This document shows positions 17,430-27,615 of a stretch of DNA of 64,000 nt, one piece after another; the first letter of the stretch is position 1; each line of letters opens with the position of its first letter. Made by a program: the position numbers and the translations under genes. Source of the stretch: Tuberibacillus calidus DSM 17572 (GTDB taxonomy: Bacteria > Bacillota > Bacilli > Bacillales > Sporolactobacillaceae). The stretch lies in NCBI RefSeq assembly GCF_000430685.1, contig NZ_AUMM01000003.1, forward strand, positions 1 through 64,000, written 5' to 3'. Below the pieces are notes generated by a model that ran no database searches, had not been told where the DNA came from, and was given only the letters and a program-made list of their open reading frames with translations.

Positions 17430-17702
17430 TTGAATAAGACCGAATTAGTGAATGCCGTGGTTGAATCCACGCAATTGTCCAAAAAAGACGCTGCCAAAGC
17501 GGTTGATTCTGTATTCTCCGCTATTACAGAAGCCCTAAAAGAAGGCGGTAAAGTACAATTGGTCGGTTTCGGTAACTTTGAAGTTCGTGAACGTGCAGCA
17601 CGCAAGGGTCGTAACCCGCAAACCGGGGAAGAAATCGATATTCCTGCGAGCAAAGTGCCGGCTTTCAAACCAGGTAAGGCCCTTAAGGATGCTGTCAACT
17701 AA
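17430..17702 (+). CDS. hbs: DNA-binding protein HU
   Basis: Nucleoid-associated dimeric protein that bends and compacts DNA. The 90-residue protein is almost identical to B. subtilis HBsu, including NKTELVNAV at the start, the beta-arm segment [13 protein letters not shown] and the ending [12 protein letters not shown]. Translation most likely begins at TTG 17430, six bases after AAAGGAGGTG; the GTG at 17421 lies inside that site. A terminator follows directly. Confidence 0.97.
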   Translation: MNKTELVNAVVESTQLSKKDAAKAVDSVFSAITEALKEGGKVQLVGFGNFEVRERAARKGRNPQTGEEIDIPASKVPAFKPGKALKDAVN

Positions 17703-17719
17703 ACCATACATAGGGCGCA

Positions 17720-17751
17720 AAAGAGCTGCCATTTTCGGCGGCTCTTTTTTT
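17720..17751 (+). terminator. Rho-independent terminator after hbs
   Basis: AGAGCTGCC and GGCGGCTCT pair (one G-U) around ATTTTC, followed by seven T residues. Confidence 0.85.
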
Positions 17752-18172
17752 GCATGGGAAAGCTTTTTAGGCCTGCATAAGGGTAACTAAGGCAATGCTA
17801 TTGCCCATAGGTCTTACGAGTGCCAAGCTGTCCCCATTGACATAACCAAGGATTGTGCAAGTGACACAATGGACAAATCCGATGAAGCGGTTCGATTATC
17901 TGCTTTTATAGCTTTCTTATTTGTCGTTTTAAGCAAAAAGCTCGACAATATCTGAAGGGTATACGAAAAATAATGAGAATAAGGTTGATCTCCCACCCAA
18001 CAATATTTGCTCTCGAACTAAAAAACATTATGGCGGTGGCTTTACCTAAACTTTGGATCCACGAATGGCGCGTATAATACCATGCGTACGGGGCGAAAAT
18101 TTTTGCTAACGTGTGACGGGTGTGTTATCATTTTAATGATACATATGGACTTTCGCTTGAGGAGGACAAGTC
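17752..18172. other. Gene-free region before folE
   Basis: No coding potential stands out. Small features are a GGCAAT/ATTGCC hairpin (about 17791-17805) and a TATAAT at 18073-18078 without a good -35 box, the best candidate for the folE promoter. A TATCATT/AATGATA inverted repeat lies at 18126-18141, between that box and the folE ribosome-binding site. Confidence 0.5.
18126..18141. promoter_or_regulatory. Inverted repeat before folE-mtrB
   Basis: TATCATT and AATGATA are perfect 7-base arms around TT. The site lies about 30 bases before GTG 18173 and downstream of the likely promoter, a position where a repressor could act. No known operator consensus was matched with confidence. Confidence 0.3.
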
Positions 18173-18736
18173 GTGTCTGTCGATAAAGAAAAAGTCGAAC
18201 GGGCGGTTCGGATGATCATTGAAGCGATCGGCGAAGACCCGAATAGGGAAGGACTATTGGAAACGCCGAAACGCGTCGCCCGTATGTACGAGGAAATTTT
18301 CCAAGGCTTGGACCAAGACCCGAGGGATTATTTCGCAACCATATTTGGTGAAGATCACGAGGAACTTGTTCTAGTTAAAGATATTCCGTTTTATTCGATG
18401 TGCGAACACCATCTCGTACCGTTCTACGGCATGGCTCATGTGGGCTATATCCCGCGCGGTGGCCGGGTGACAGGACTGAGTAAATTAGCTCGCGCCGTCG
18501 AAGCGGTGGCCAAGCGGCCGCAACTTCAAGAAAGAATTACCTCGACGATTGCCGATGCCATCGTCGAAACACTTGACCCACACGGCGTGATTGTCGTCAT
18601 CGAGGCCGAGCATATGTGTATGACGATGCGAGGCGTTAAGAAACCAGGAGCAAAAACCGTTACCTCTGCCGTCAGGGGCATTTTTGTCAAAGATGCCTCG
18701 GCACGTGCAGAAGCATTGTCTTTAATCAAGGGTTGA
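18173..18736 (+). CDS. folE: GTP cyclohydrolase I
   Basis: Zinc enzyme converting GTP to 7,8-dihydroneopterin triphosphate, the first step of folate synthesis. The 187-residue protein carries the zinc-binding CEHH motif near residue 80 and the third ligand cysteine in MCMTMRGV. The signatures [17 protein letters not shown] and [12 protein letters not shown] are present. It starts at GTG 18173 after GAGGAGG. Together with mtrB it forms the mtrAB operon known from B. subtilis. Confidence 0.96.
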   Translation: MSVDKEKVERAVRMIIEAIGEDPNREGLLETPKRVARMYEEIFQGLDQDPRDYFATIFGEDHEELVLVKDIPFYSMCEHHLVPFYGMAHVGYIPRGGRVTGLSKLARAVEAVAKRPQLQERITSTIADAIVETLDPHGVIVVIEAEHMCMTMRGVKKPGAKTVTSAVRGIFVKDASARAEALSLIKG

Positions 18737-18758
18737 CGTCTAATTTTCGGAGGGAAAT

Positions 18759-18983
18759 ATGAAAGAAGAGGCATTAAGCGAATTTATCGTCATAAAGGCG
18801 TTGGAAAACGGGGTCAATGTCATCGGTTTAACAAGAGGAGCAGATACACGCTTTCATCATTCAGAAAAGCTCGATAAAGGTGAGGTTATGGTCGCCCAGT
18901 TCACGGAACATACATCTGCGATCAAAATCAGGGGTAAAGCCATTATACAAACGCGGCATGGTGAATTAACATCCGGGGAATAA
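18759..18983 (+). CDS. mtrB: trp RNA-binding attenuation protein (TRAP)
   Basis: Eleven-subunit ring protein that, when loaded with tryptophan, binds NAG triplets in trp leader RNA. The 74-residue protein retains the motifs that form the tryptophan pocket and RNA-binding rim, notably [20 protein letters not shown] and [12 protein letters not shown], the last with the RNA-contacting Lys and Arg. A TRAP target is visible in this same window before trpD (29505-29555). The gene follows folE by 22 bases with GGAGGG before ATG 18759. Confidence 0.95.
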   Translation: MKEEALSEFIVIKALENGVNVIGLTRGADTRFHHSEKLDKGEVMVAQFTEHTSAIKIRGKAIIQTRHGELTSGE

Positions 18984-19058
18984 TAACTGGTAAAGCTCAT
19001 ATTGATTTACTTTAAGTGGATTTTTATGGAACATCTTTGCTTTTACGGGGGGCGCGTG

Positions 19059-19835
19059 ATGACGTTAGATGGACGGATAAATCAAATCAAAAGACAGATC
19101 AATGAGCGGACGCAGCACCCCTTTCTTGATCGATTTATAGAAAAACCGGACATAGATGAGGACAAGATTAGAATCCTAGCCTTGATGTTTGAAGAAAACG
19201 GCGAATATGGTGATGCGCTTCAGTGCATCACAGCGGTCATGCTCATGCAAATGGCATTGGATATGCATGACTTTGTTGATAATGCCGACTTCAGCCAACC
19301 GTTGCGACAAAGACAATTGAGCGTCTTAGCAGGCGATTACTATAGTTCGCAATATTATTGCTTATTATCCGAAGCTGGGGCTTTTTCCATGATTCGTTCG
19401 TTGGCAAGAGGCATCCGTCTTTTAAACGAAGAGAAGGTCCGCCTCGTTCAAGGCACGTGGCAATGGCCGCAATTTATCCACTTGATCGAAAAAATTGAAG
19501 CATCGCTCATCATAGCTCTGGCCGACTTTTTACATCTTTCTGATTGGGTGCCGTTTATTCAATCCTATTTTGCTTATAAACGCATTCTTAAAGAGAAAAA
19601 TACCTGGCAATCCGGAAGACCTTCGTCTTTCCTTCGGCCGCTTTTTCATGCGGACATGGTGAAAAAAAGTGAATTTTTAGCTAGGTGTGACGAGTTTCTT
19701 CTGGTATTAAAAGAACGGCTCGAGGCGCTTATGCGGCAAGCCAGCGGGAATCATCACATTTTTCATGCTTTTGACCCGATTTGGAAAGCACAAGACGAGG
19801 TGGCGCCGAATTCTTTGGCGGGAGAAGGGTTTTAA
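19059..19835 (+). CDS. hepS: Heptaprenyl diphosphate synthase component I
   Basis: Small non-catalytic subunit that works with HepT to make the C35 side chain of menaquinone-7. The 258-residue protein resembles HepS/GerCA in length and in the patterns [17 protein letters not shown] and [17 protein letters not shown] 19059 has GGGGGG six bases upstream; the longer frame from 19002 was rejected. Its stop overlaps the menG start by one base, giving a tight hepS-menG-hepT operon. Confidence 0.87.
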   Translation: MTLDGRINQIKRQINERTQHPFLDRFIEKPDIDEDKIRILALMFEENGEYGDALQCITAVMLMQMALDMHDFVDNADFSQPLRQRQLSVLAGDYYSSQYYCLLSEAGAFSMIRSLARGIRLLNEEKVRLVQGTWQWPQFIHLIEKIEASLIIALADFLHLSDWVPFIQSYFAYKRILKEKNTWQSGRPSSFLRPLFHADMVKKSEFLARCDEFLLVLKERLEALMRQASGNHHIFHAFDPIWKAQDEVAPNSLAGEGF

Positions 19836-20539
19836 TGAACGAAGAAAAACGCGAGAAAGTGCACCACGTTTTCCAACAGATTTATAAAAAATATGATTTT
19901 ATGAACTCATTAATTAGTTTTAACCAGCATAAAGGCTGGCGGAAAAAAGCGCAACAACTCATGGATGTTGAAACCGGCCAAAAAGTCTTAGATGTGTGTT
20001 GCGGCACAGGTGATTGGACCATAGCGCTGAGTGAAGCAGTCGGGCCGACTGGACAGGCCGTCGGCTTGGATTTTAGTGAAAATATGCTTTCGGTCGCTCG
20101 ACACAAACTGGAACAAAAAGGGCTAAAAAACTGGAAGTTGGATCACGCCGATGCCATGCACATGCCTTATGAGGATGGAACTTTTGACAGGGTGTCTATC
20201 GGTTTCGGCTTGCGCAATGTCCCGGACTATCTTCAAGTTTTAAAAGAAATTTACCGCGTGTTAAAGCCAGGTGGAACGTTGACTTGTCTGGAAACATCAC
20301 AGCCATCCATTCCTGGTTATTCACAGCTTTTCTTTTTTTATTTTCGCTTTATCATGCCGGTGTTAGGAAAAATGTTTGCGGGGAGTTATAAAGAATATGT
20401 CTGGCTGTACGAATCCACGCGAACTTTTCCAAATAAACAAGCCCTTGCCGATTTATTTCGGGAAGCCGGTTTCCGAAACGTCCGCTATACGTCTTTAACC
20501 GGCGGCATTGCAGCCATCCATCAGGGAACGAAACTTTAA
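19835..20539 (+). CDS. menG: Demethylmenaquinone methyltransferase
   Basis: SAM-dependent enzyme for the last step of menaquinone synthesis (UbiE/MenG family, also called menH in older Bacillus maps). The 234-residue protein has the SAM-binding motif [11 protein letters not shown] near residue 51. The family signatures [18 protein letters not shown] and [10 protein letters not shown] are present. It lies between the two subunit genes for heptaprenyl diphosphate synthesis, so side chain and ring modification are encoded together. Confidence 0.95.
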   Translation: MNEEKREKVHHVFQQIYKKYDFMNSLISFNQHKGWRKKAQQLMDVETGQKVLDVCCGTGDWTIALSEAVGPTGQAVGLDFSENMLSVARHKLEQKGLKNWKLDHADAMHMPYEDGTFDRVSIGFGLRNVPDYLQVLKEIYRVLKPGGTLTCLETSQPSIPGYSQLFFFYFRFIMPVLGKMFAGSYKEYVWLYESTRTFPNKQALADLFREAGFRNVRYTSLTGGIAAIHQGTKL

Positions 20540-20583
20540 AGCGCTTTAAGAAAGTATGACTCAATGATAAAGGTGAAGGGCCC

Positions 20584-21552
20584 ATGAGTTTAGGGACAAT
20601 TTATAATGCATTAAAACCTGAATTGCAGAAGATTGAGGATCGGATTGAACAAGTGTTGAAAAGCGGGCAACCGATTGTCAACCAAGCTGCCTTTCAGCTT
20701 TTGAAAGCAGGGGGAAAACGGATCCGCCCCATATTCGTTCTTCTCGCATCCCGCTTTGGAGAAGGGCAAACTGAACGCGTTCTGGATGTGGCCGTCACTT
20801 TAGAACTGATTCATATGGCCTCACTGGTACATGATGATGTCATCGATGACGCTGAACTCCGGCGCGGCAAAAAAACAGTGAAAGCCGAGTGGAATAACCG
20901 GGTCGCCATGTATACCGGCGATTTTATTTTTGCGCGAGCCCTTGATTTAATCGGCGGTTGGTCCGATCAAAGGATTCATGGCATTCTCTCACATGCCATT
21001 CGCGAAATGACGATTGGGGAAATCGTGCAAATTCGTGATCAATATAACTGGCAACAAAGTCTTCGTCAATATTTACTAAGAATTAAGCGGAAAACCGCCC
21101 TTTTAATGGCCATCAGCTGTCAGCTGGGGGGGCTTGCGAGCGGTGCGAAACTTAACACTGTGGAACTTCTTTACCGCTTTGGCTATTATATTGGAATGAG
21201 CTATCAAATCGTTGATGATATTTTAGATTTTACGGGAACCGAAAAACAACTCGGTAAACCTGCCGGAGGCGACTTGCGGCAAGGACATGTCACCCTTCCG
21301 GCGCTCTTTGCTTTAACGAATCCAGCCATTAACGCAGAGCTGAAACAAAAACTGGATGAAGCGCGAAAGACCGGCATCGGTTGGGATGAAGCGATCCGCA
21401 TCATTAAAACATCACCAGCCATTGAACAAGCAAAAGATGTGAGCGATCGTTACTTGGAAAAAGCTTTTCGGGTGCTTGATCGCATGACTCCGGATGAACC
21501 AACCGCTTTTTTAAAAGAAATCGCCCGTTATATTGGAAAGCGAAAGTTCTAG
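20584..21552 (+). CDS. hepT: Heptaprenyl diphosphate synthase component II
   Basis: Catalytic prenyltransferase subunit for the menaquinone side chain. The 322-residue protein has the first aspartate-rich motif LVHDDVIDDAE near residue 83, the second motif DDILDFTG near residue 211 and the GGKRIRP diphosphate-binding segment. It completes the folE-mtrB-hepS-menG-hepT cluster in the B. subtilis order. Confidence 0.95.
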   Translation: MSLGTIYNALKPELQKIEDRIEQVLKSGQPIVNQAAFQLLKAGGKRIRPIFVLLASRFGEGQTERVLDVAVTLELIHMASLVHDDVIDDAELRRGKKTVKAEWNNRVAMYTGDFIFARALDLIGGWSDQRIHGILSHAIREMTIGEIVQIRDQYNWQQSLRQYLLRIKRKTALLMAISCQLGGLASGAKLNTVELLYRFGYYIGMSYQIVDDILDFTGTEKQLGKPAGGDLRQGHVTLPALFALTNPAINAELKQKLDEARKTGIGWDEAIRIIKTSPAIEQAKDVSDRYLEKAFRVLDRMTPDEPTAFLKEIARYIGKRKF

Positions 21553-21654
21553 TCTTTAAAAATCGAGTTTGTCACTTGGCCGCGGATTTGGTAGACTATA
21601 AGCGATAATGAGGGTTTCCCCTTTTTTATTTAGAAAAGAAAGGAACGATTGTTG

Positions 21655-22098
21655 ATGGAGAGAACATTTTTAATGGTTAAACCGGATGGCGTACAGCGCA
21701 ATCTGATCGGTGAAATCGTCAGCCGTTTTGAAAAGAAAGGCTTTAAGCTCGTTGGTGCTAAACTGATGCACATCTCTCAAGAGCTGGCTGAAAAACATTA
21801 TGCGGAACACAAAGAACGTCCATTTTTCGGTGAACTCGTGAGCTTCATCACTTCTTCTCCGGTTTTTGCGATGGTCTGGGAAGGCGAGAACGTCATTGCT
21901 GCAGCGCGCGCGATGATGGGGAAAACGAATCCATTGGAAGCAGCGCCAGGGACGATTCGCGGTGATTATGGGGTACAAGTGAGCCAAAATATTATCCATG
22001 GTTCAGACTCCCCAGAGAGCGCGGCGCGTGAAATCCAGCTGTTCTTTAATGATGATGAATTGTTAAGTTACGAAAAAGCGGTGGATAAGTGGGTATAA
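21655..22098 (+). CDS. ndk: Nucleoside diphosphate kinase
   Basis: Transfers the terminal phosphate between nucleoside triphosphates and diphosphates. The 147-residue protein has the active-site histidine in NIIHGSDS near residue 115 and the conserved [13 protein letters not shown] start. ATG 21655 fits homologues; the two upstream in-frame TTG codons are nearer the AAAGGAA site and could be used instead. A terminator follows. Confidence 0.95.
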   Translation: MERTFLMVKPDGVQRNLIGEIVSRFEKKGFKLVGAKLMHISQELAEKHYAEHKERPFFGELVSFITSSPVFAMVWEGENVIAAARAMMGKTNPLEAAPGTIRGDYGVQVSQNIIHGSDSPESAAREIQLFFNDDELLSYEKAVDKWV

Positions 22099-22129
22099 CC
22101 TACACTTACATAACATCAAATTACTGAGG

Positions 22130-22200
22130 CTGGCTTTTCGGCATCACATTCGGCATACTTTATTGCTGAATGATGATCTTGCCAAAAGCCACCTTTTTTA
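22130..22200 (+). terminator. Long terminator hairpin after ndk
   Basis: TGGCTTTT and AAAAGCCA are the outer arms, with inner pairing CGGCA/TTGCC and CATTCGGCA/TGCTGAATG, followed by a T-run at the end. Confidence 0.65.
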
Positions 22201-22221
22201 TAAATAAAGAAGGGGAAAGAC

Positions 22222-23022
22222 ATGGCGGACGGGTATGAACGCTTTATCGCCGATATGAAGCAATTGACGGGGATCGATCTTTCGCTTTATAAAGAAGAGC
22301 AAATGAGAAGGCGGTTAACCGCATTAAAGAACAAATACCAGGCGGCTGATTTCCACGAATATTTTACGCTTCTCAAACAGGATGCCCGTTTATTGGATGA
22401 GTGTCTCGATCGGATGACGATCAATGTCAGCAGCTTTTTCCGAAACCGAAAGCGATGGACCTATTTGGAAGAGCACATCCTTCCGAAACTAATTGAAAAA
22501 CGAAAAGGGAAACTAAAAATTTGGAGCGCCGCTTGTTCGACAGGCGAAGAACCATACACCTTGGCGATGATTCTGTCAAAATTTTTGCCGCTGACTGACT
22601 TTACCATTTTGGCAACGGATATTGATGCAAAAGTCCTTGAGAAGGCTCAAACCGGTCTTTACGATGAACGGGCGTTTCAAGAATGCACAAAAGACGAGAT
22701 CAAAACGCACTTTACACAAGAAGGAAAACTCTATCGGATCACCCCTCGTCTGAAACAACCGATTCGCTTTAAAAAGCATAATTTATTAAGTGACCCTTAT
22801 GAACGCGGTTTTGATTTAATCGTTTGTCGGAATGTTTTAATTTATTTTACCGATCAAGCCAAAGAAAAAATCTATGCCTCTTTTTCCGAATCGCTAATGC
22901 CCGGTGGATTTTTATTTGTCGGAAGCACGGAGCAAATCTTTCATCCACATACATTTCATCTGCAATCTTCAGCGACCTTTTTTTACCAACGGATGAAGGA
23001 AGAGGTGGCATTAAAAAATTGA
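22222..23022 (+). CDS. cheR: Chemotaxis protein methyltransferase CheR
   Basis: Methylates glutamates of chemoreceptors using SAM. The 266-residue protein has the N-terminal helical CheR domain (about residues 1-65) and a SAM-binding domain with [16 protein letters not shown]. The motif [11 protein letters not shown] comes later. Its place between ndk and aroC matches B. subtilis. Together with the PilZ protein it implies flagellar motility. Confidence 0.93.
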   Translation: MADGYERFIADMKQLTGIDLSLYKEEQMRRRLTALKNKYQAADFHEYFTLLKQDARLLDECLDRMTINVSSFFRNRKRWTYLEEHILPKLIEKRKGKLKIWSAACSTGEEPYTLAMILSKFLPLTDFTILATDIDAKVLEKAQTGLYDERAFQECTKDEIKTHFTQEGKLYRITPRLKQPIRFKKHNLLSDPYERGFDLIVCRNVLIYFTDQAKEKIYASFSESLMPGGFLFVGSTEQIFHPHTFHLQSSATFFYQRMKEEVALKN

Positions 23023-23041
23023 TTTAACAGGAGGGATCCGG

Positions 23042-24205
23042 ATGCGATTTTTGACGGCGGGTGAATCACACGGCCCGCAGCTAACAGCGATTTTAGAAGG
23101 TTGTCCGTCGGGATTGGAATTAACAGAAGACATGATCAACTGGGAATTGGAAAGGCGGCAAAAAGGTTACGGTCGCGGCCGGCGCATGAAAATTGAGAGT
23201 GACCGCGTGCAAATTTTAAGCGGTGTGCGCCACGGCCGGACGACAGGTGGTCCGATCACGCTAGTCATCGAAAATAAAGATTGGTCGCACTGGACGGACA
23301 TCATGGGCGTGGAACCGATCAGCGACCCCACCCAAGTGAAAAAAAGGGTGACGCGGCCGCGGCCGGGACATGCGGATTTGAATGGTGCTATCAAATACGG
23401 GCATCGTGATATGCGGGATGTTCTTGAACGGTCTTCTGCCCGGGAAACCGCCGCGCGCGTTGCGGTCGGTGCCGTTGCTAAGCAATTTCTTTCCGCTTTA
23501 GGTATTGACATCGCCGGTCGGGTTGTTGCCATTGGCGGCGAATGGGATCGGACGTCTTCGACAGACATTGCCTTTATCAAAAAAGTAACCGAAGCTTCCC
23601 CGGTTCGGTGTTTAGACAAGGATGCCGAAGCGCGCATGATCAGAGTGATTGATCAAGCAAAAGAGAACGGTGACTCCGTCGGCGGGGTAGTGGAAGTAAT
23701 CGCGACAGGCGTACCAATCGGTCTCGGCAGTCATGTGCATTATGATCGTAAATTGGATGCCAAAATCGCCCTAGCCGTTTTAAGCATTAATGCTTTTAAG
23801 GGCGTGGAGTTCGGCGAAGGTTTTCGCATGGCTGAGCTTTTTGGCAGCCAAGTCCACGATGAAATCATTTGGTCTGAAGAAACAGGCTATTCTCGAAAAA
23901 CGAATCGGTTAGGCGGTTTTGAAGGCGGAATGACTTCGGGCATGCCGATTATCGTGCGCGGCGTCATGAAGCCGATTCCGACACTCCTTAAACCTTTGCA
24001 AAGCATCGATATCGAAACGAAGGAGCCTTTTAAAGCGAGCATTGAACGCACCGATAACTGTGCCGTGCCAGCCGCAAGCGTCGTATGCGAAGCAGCCGTT
24101 GCTTGGGAGCTAGCTTGTAGCGTCCAAGAAAAATTCGGCGGCGATCAGATGAAGGAAATTATTCGCGATGTCGAACGGTATCGTGAAGAGGTGAAATCGT
24201 TTTAA
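23042..24205 (+). CDS. aroC: Chorismate synthase
   Basis: FMN-dependent last step of the shikimate pathway (called aroF in B. subtilis). The 387-residue protein shows the three chorismate synthase signatures: GESHGPQL near residue 7, [19 protein letters not shown] near residue 132 and a late [12 protein letters not shown] segment. GGAGGG precedes ATG 23042. Its stop overlaps the start of aroB by one base. Confidence 0.97.
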   Translation: MRFLTAGESHGPQLTAILEGCPSGLELTEDMINWELERRQKGYGRGRRMKIESDRVQILSGVRHGRTTGGPITLVIENKDWSHWTDIMGVEPISDPTQVKKRVTRPRPGHADLNGAIKYGHRDMRDVLERSSARETAARVAVGAVAKQFLSALGIDIAGRVVAIGGEWDRTSSTDIAFIKKVTEASPVRCLDKDAEARMIRVIDQAKENGDSVGGVVEVIATGVPIGLGSHVHYDRKLDAKIALAVLSINAFKGVEFGEGFRMAELFGSQVHDEIIWSEETGYSRKTNRLGGFEGGMTSGMPIIVRGVMKPIPTLLKPLQSIDIETKEPFKASIERTDNCAVPAASVVCEAAVAWELACSVQEKFGGDQMKEIIRDVERYREEVKSF

Positions 24206-25269
24206 TGGAATCTCTATGGATTCAAACGAAGACCGGGCAATATCCCGTTTATATTGGTAAGGGGTTAAGACACCGTCTCTCGGAATTAATCCAAGGTAAC
24301 CCAACCGCCTTTTTCGTCATTACGGATGACAAAGTCGCCCCGCACTATCTGGATGATGTCATGCAAGCATTAGATAAAGTTTCGCCCGTTTATTCCTACA
24401 CGGTACCGGCTGGTGAACCCGCCAAATCATTTGCCGTATATAAAACGCTCATCGATGAATGCGTGCGCCTCCGTCTTGATCGAGGTGCCGCCATCGTAGC
24501 GCTTGGCGGCGGTGTTATTGGCGATTTGGCTGGGTTTACGGCGGCAACTTATTTACGGGGCATTGACTATATTCAAATGCCAACGACGCTCCTTGCCCAT
24601 GATAGTAGTGTCGGCGGCAAAGTCGGCATTAATCATGAGGAAGGGAAGAATTTGATCGGCGCGTTTTACCCACCTCAAGCCGTCATCTATGATACGGCTA
24701 CCTTGTCGACACTTCCTGCCAGGGAATGGCGGAGCGGGTTTGTCGAAATGATTAAGCATGCGATGCTCGATTCCGAAATGTTTTTGTCTGAATTAAAAGA
24801 AAGGTTTCAAGACGAGAGTAAATTGACGGTTGAGAACATCGAACCGTGGCTCGCGAAGGCGATCGCCGTCAAAGCTAACATTGTCTCACAGGATGAAAAA
24901 GAAAAAGGCTTGCGGGCGGTGTTAAATTTGGGTCATACCTTAGGCCATGCGCTCGAAAAAGAAGCGGGGTATGGGAGTTGGTCGCATGGGGAAGCCGTTG
25001 CCGTTGGTCTCTTGTTTGCCTTAAAACTCAGTGAAGCGCACTACGGCATACAGCTCGACACGAATGGCATCCGCGCGTGGTTTCTAAAATTAGGGCTAAG
25101 GGTGAGGCTTCCGGAAGACATTGACCGAAATCGACTCATCCAGCGCATGTATCAAGACAAAAAGCGAAAAGGAGAAACGCTTCGCTTTATTCTACTAAAA
25201 AAATATGGCCAGCCCGTGATTCAATCGCTACCCGAATCCGTTGTCAGCAAGCATTTAGAAGATTTTTAG
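24205..25269 (+). CDS. aroB: 3-dehydroquinate synthase
   Basis: NAD- and zinc-dependent second step of the shikimate pathway. The 354-residue protein carries the NAD-binding segment GGGVIGDLAGFTAATYLRG near residue 97 and the metal-ligand motifs EMIKHAML, LGHTLGHALE and SWSHGEAVA. In B. subtilis aroH and trpE follow. Here the coding block ends and an accessory island begins directly after the stop. Confidence 0.97.
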   Translation: MESLWIQTKTGQYPVYIGKGLRHRLSELIQGNPTAFFVITDDKVAPHYLDDVMQALDKVSPVYSYTVPAGEPAKSFAVYKTLIDECVRLRLDRGAAIVALGGGVIGDLAGFTAATYLRGIDYIQMPTTLLAHDSSVGGKVGINHEEGKNLIGAFYPPQAVIYDTATLSTLPAREWRSGFVEMIKHAMLDSEMFLSELKERFQDESKLTVENIEPWLAKAIAVKANIVSQDEKEKGLRAVLNLGHTLGHALEKEAGYGSWSHGEAVAVGLLFALKLSEAHYGIQLDTNGIRAWFLKLGLRVRLPEDIDRNRLIQRMYQDKKRKGETLRFILLKKYGQPVIQSLPESVVSKHLEDF

Positions 25270-25311
25270 AAAATATGTCTCATTTGGGTAAAAAGATGAT
25301 TGTGGAGGCCA

Positions 25312-25370
25312 AAAGAAAAAACCTTGGAAGTGGTGTTGGATTTATATCCAAGGGATCTTCCAAGGCTACC
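25312..25370 (+). terminator. Hairpin after aroB
   Basis: CCTTGGAAG and CTTCCAAGG are perfect arms around a longer inner segment that also contains TTGGAT/ATCCAA. No clean T-run follows, so it may be a terminator or the edge of an inserted element. It marks the border of the island. Confidence 0.35.
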
Positions 25371-25402
25371 AGTCATCGAGGAACAATCAAGGAATGAAGT
25401 GG

Positions 25403-25812
25403 TCATTTTTTCGTTGATTTTTCCAACTGGTTTTTATATTTCATTAGCCGCTCACGATACTTTTTGCTCCCATCTGGATATTTGTTAAGAACCATGGTGA
25501 TTAAATCTATTTTATTTTTATTGCTGTTTAAAACATTTAATTGAACAAAATCATAATACCCTTGAAGCGGATCGCCTTTATGGATCTTGTCAATCAATTG
25601 CCGGATATGTTAGCTACAGTCTTCAGTGTCGTGCTGTTTTCGGGAAACAGATGATGCAAATGCTTTAGGTATTTTAATGCGTCGGTTTGCCTCCCTTTTA
25701 ATAAATCTTTATTCGTCTCGTTCCAAAGCGATCGCGCTTTTTTCAATCGAGTAAGGAAATCGGATTCGTCATCCGCAAATCTTCTATGCATGGATTTAGC
25801 ATAGGCATCTTC
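25403..25812 (-). pseudogene. Frameshifted remnant of an unrecognised gene
   Basis: Two minus-strand frames continue each other. The first runs from 25812 to 25594 (protein text such as RFADDESDFLTRLKKARSLW). The second runs from about 25597 to 25403 (text such as GYYDFVQLNVLNSNKNKIDL), so a single-frame change near 25596 splits one protein of about 130 residues. The combined sequence is charged and helical. I do not recognise the family. The 5' side is cut at about 25812, next to the truncated IS110 transposase, which suggests the insertion removed the start. Confidence 0.4.
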
Positions 25813-25837
25813 CTAGATTTTTCCGTCATTTGGGAAA

Positions 25838-26545
25838 ATGGCTCTCGCCGCTTTAGAACAGACACCTTTTCCAGGAGATCTCGTTGGAAAAGAAGTGGAT
25901 GAGGTATTAATGCTTTATTGTCAAAGCGAAGGACTGAAGGCGCCACAAAGGCCGAAGGCAATCAAATTGATTCAACTTGCCGAAAGCTCCATTGGCGTAA
26001 CGGAAGGCAATCAGATGGCCCGTATTGAAGTTGCCACACTTGTCCGCCGTTACCGTCAACTTGAGGATGAGATTAAGTTACTCACCCAGCAACTGACTGA
26101 ACTTGTTCAACAATCTGTAGAGTATCAATGGCTTAAGACTGTACCGGGTTTGGGAGACGCTACTATTGTAGAATTGTTATCGGAAATAGGAAGCTTCTCC
26201 CACTACCAATATCCACGCCAATTACTGAAACTAGCGGGATTGACTTTAAGGGAACATTCTTCTGGCCAACACAAAGGCCAAAAACGGATATCTAAGCGTG
26301 GAAGAAGGCGTTTGCGCGCCCTTCTATTCCGAGTTATGATGCCCTTGATCCGACACAATGAGGCCTTTAGACAATTGCATGAGTATTACACAAACAGACC
26401 TGAAAATCCATTGCGTAAGAAGCAGTCTATCGTGGTGTTATGTGGAAAGTTATTAAAGGTACTATACGCTATCAGTACGAAGCAAGTGGCGTTTGATGCA
26501 AAGCGAATGATGCAAGACATTCCTAAACTCGAAATGGCTGCCTAA
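25838..26545 (+). pseudogene. 5'-truncated IS110-family transposase
   Basis: The 235-residue frame is the C-terminal part of an IS110/IS116/IS902 transposase. The Transposase_20 segment is clear (WLKTVPGLGDATIVELLSE, then LLKLAGLTLREHSSG and KRGRRRLRALLFRVM). The N-terminal DEDD RuvC-like nuclease domain expected in full-length proteins of about 400 residues is missing, and nothing upstream supplies it. The element cannot be autonomous. The first residues (MALAALEQT) come from a chance start inside the truncated region. Confidence 0.85.
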
Positions 26546-27301
26546 CACACCTGCATACGTTTAATAGACAATAGGATGACACGGAGAAGCCGGCGGTATA
26601 TTATCCATTCGACCACGAGTCCCTAAAGGAGCTTTGCCAGCCTCTGCCTTATGACTAGACCGAACGAAGGAATGTGGGCACTTAGATGCCAGGAGACATG
26701 GGAGGGTACGTCATCATAAGCGACGCAGAGATCCACAGTGCATCGTATAGTAACCCATCGTTACATCCAAAAATATCCTGTAACGACCGCGAAGCACACC
26801 CATTAACTGTGATAAAATTACACGTTTTCAAAATGATGTTAGAAGGCGTGTCGAAAAATATTTTTTCGACGCCCCTAAAACGGTAAAAATCCTTGATAAA
26901 TCAATGTTTATAGAGGGAGGTTGCGTGTATTATTTTGTCTGAATTTTTCTTATACCCAAACAAATATTATAGTGCCATTTTATGAAGATTAAAAATGACT
27001 TTCTCTTTTCCTCCCCATCATCCCTATTTTGCTGTTTCCTTTGTTGCCCAAACGGTTAGTAAAAATAAAGAAGATTTTTGTCGAACGAATCTTCAGAGTA
27101 TTAGCAGGTATTTTGTTGAATTGATAGAATTATATATCTTAACAAAATTTAGTAACTACGGTGTGATGTCAAGAGTTAAAAACAAGTGAATGGGAAATTC
27201 TTTTGGCCATATGTCATAAAAAAGGGTGCACTAAACCAAGCCTCCAGCATATTGCAAATAACTGGAAGTCAACGAGACCAAGGCTATCGATGAAGGTTAC
27301 C
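26546..27301. other. Non-coding flank of IS110 remnant and unassigned island DNA
   Basis: No convincing gene occurs here. About 26560-26830 is a structured stretch following the transposase stop, with several short inverted repeats and the G-rich phrase CATGGGAGGGTACGTC. In some IS110-group elements the guide (bridge) RNA is encoded beside the transposase, so this part may be the relic of such a region. The part from 26890 to 27301 is AT-rich and featureless apart from GAAGATT/AATCTTC arms near 27070-27095. Confidence 0.4.
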
Positions 27302-27586
27302 TCATCGCGTCACCTTCTTCTTCGGCGCATAAATTTGATCGTTGCGGAGCATCGCATCAATCAGGCGCACCAATTTTCTTGCCGTTAAGACAAGGGCGCG
27401 TTTGTGTGAGTGTTTCTGCACTTCACGATACTTCTTTTGGTAAAAGGCACGGAATTCAGGTTCGTGTCGTTGGACCAGATTGGCAGCCTCAACCAGGTCA
27501 TACCGGAGATAACGATTGCCTGTACGCGCAAGCATTTTGTCATCCGCCTCGTAGTCACCCGATTGGTGACGCGGCCACGATTCCAT
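27302..27586 (-). pseudogene. C-terminal fragment of a second IS110-family transposase
   Basis: The 94-residue minus-strand frame matches the C-terminal end of IS110/IS116/IS902 transposases, with KMLARTGNRYLRYDLVEAAN and KRALVLTARKLVRLIDAMLR. The rest of the gene is absent upstream. It is a different subfamily from the fragment at 25838, so at least two elements have decayed here. Confidence 0.8.
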
Positions 27587-27615
27587 CGATCCTAATACGG
27601 AGAGGTGAAAGCGAC

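Noticed and set aside
17752-17830. Dispersed repeat shared with 53680-53780 (GGGCAACTAAGG-like words)
   Set aside because: Only short words such as CCTATGGGCAA and AACTAAGG are shared; too little to claim a repeat family.
27379-27615. N-terminal part of the plus-strand frame running to 27834
   Set aside because: This part is antisense to the IS110 C-terminal fragment; only the segment from ATG 27616 resembles a transposase start.
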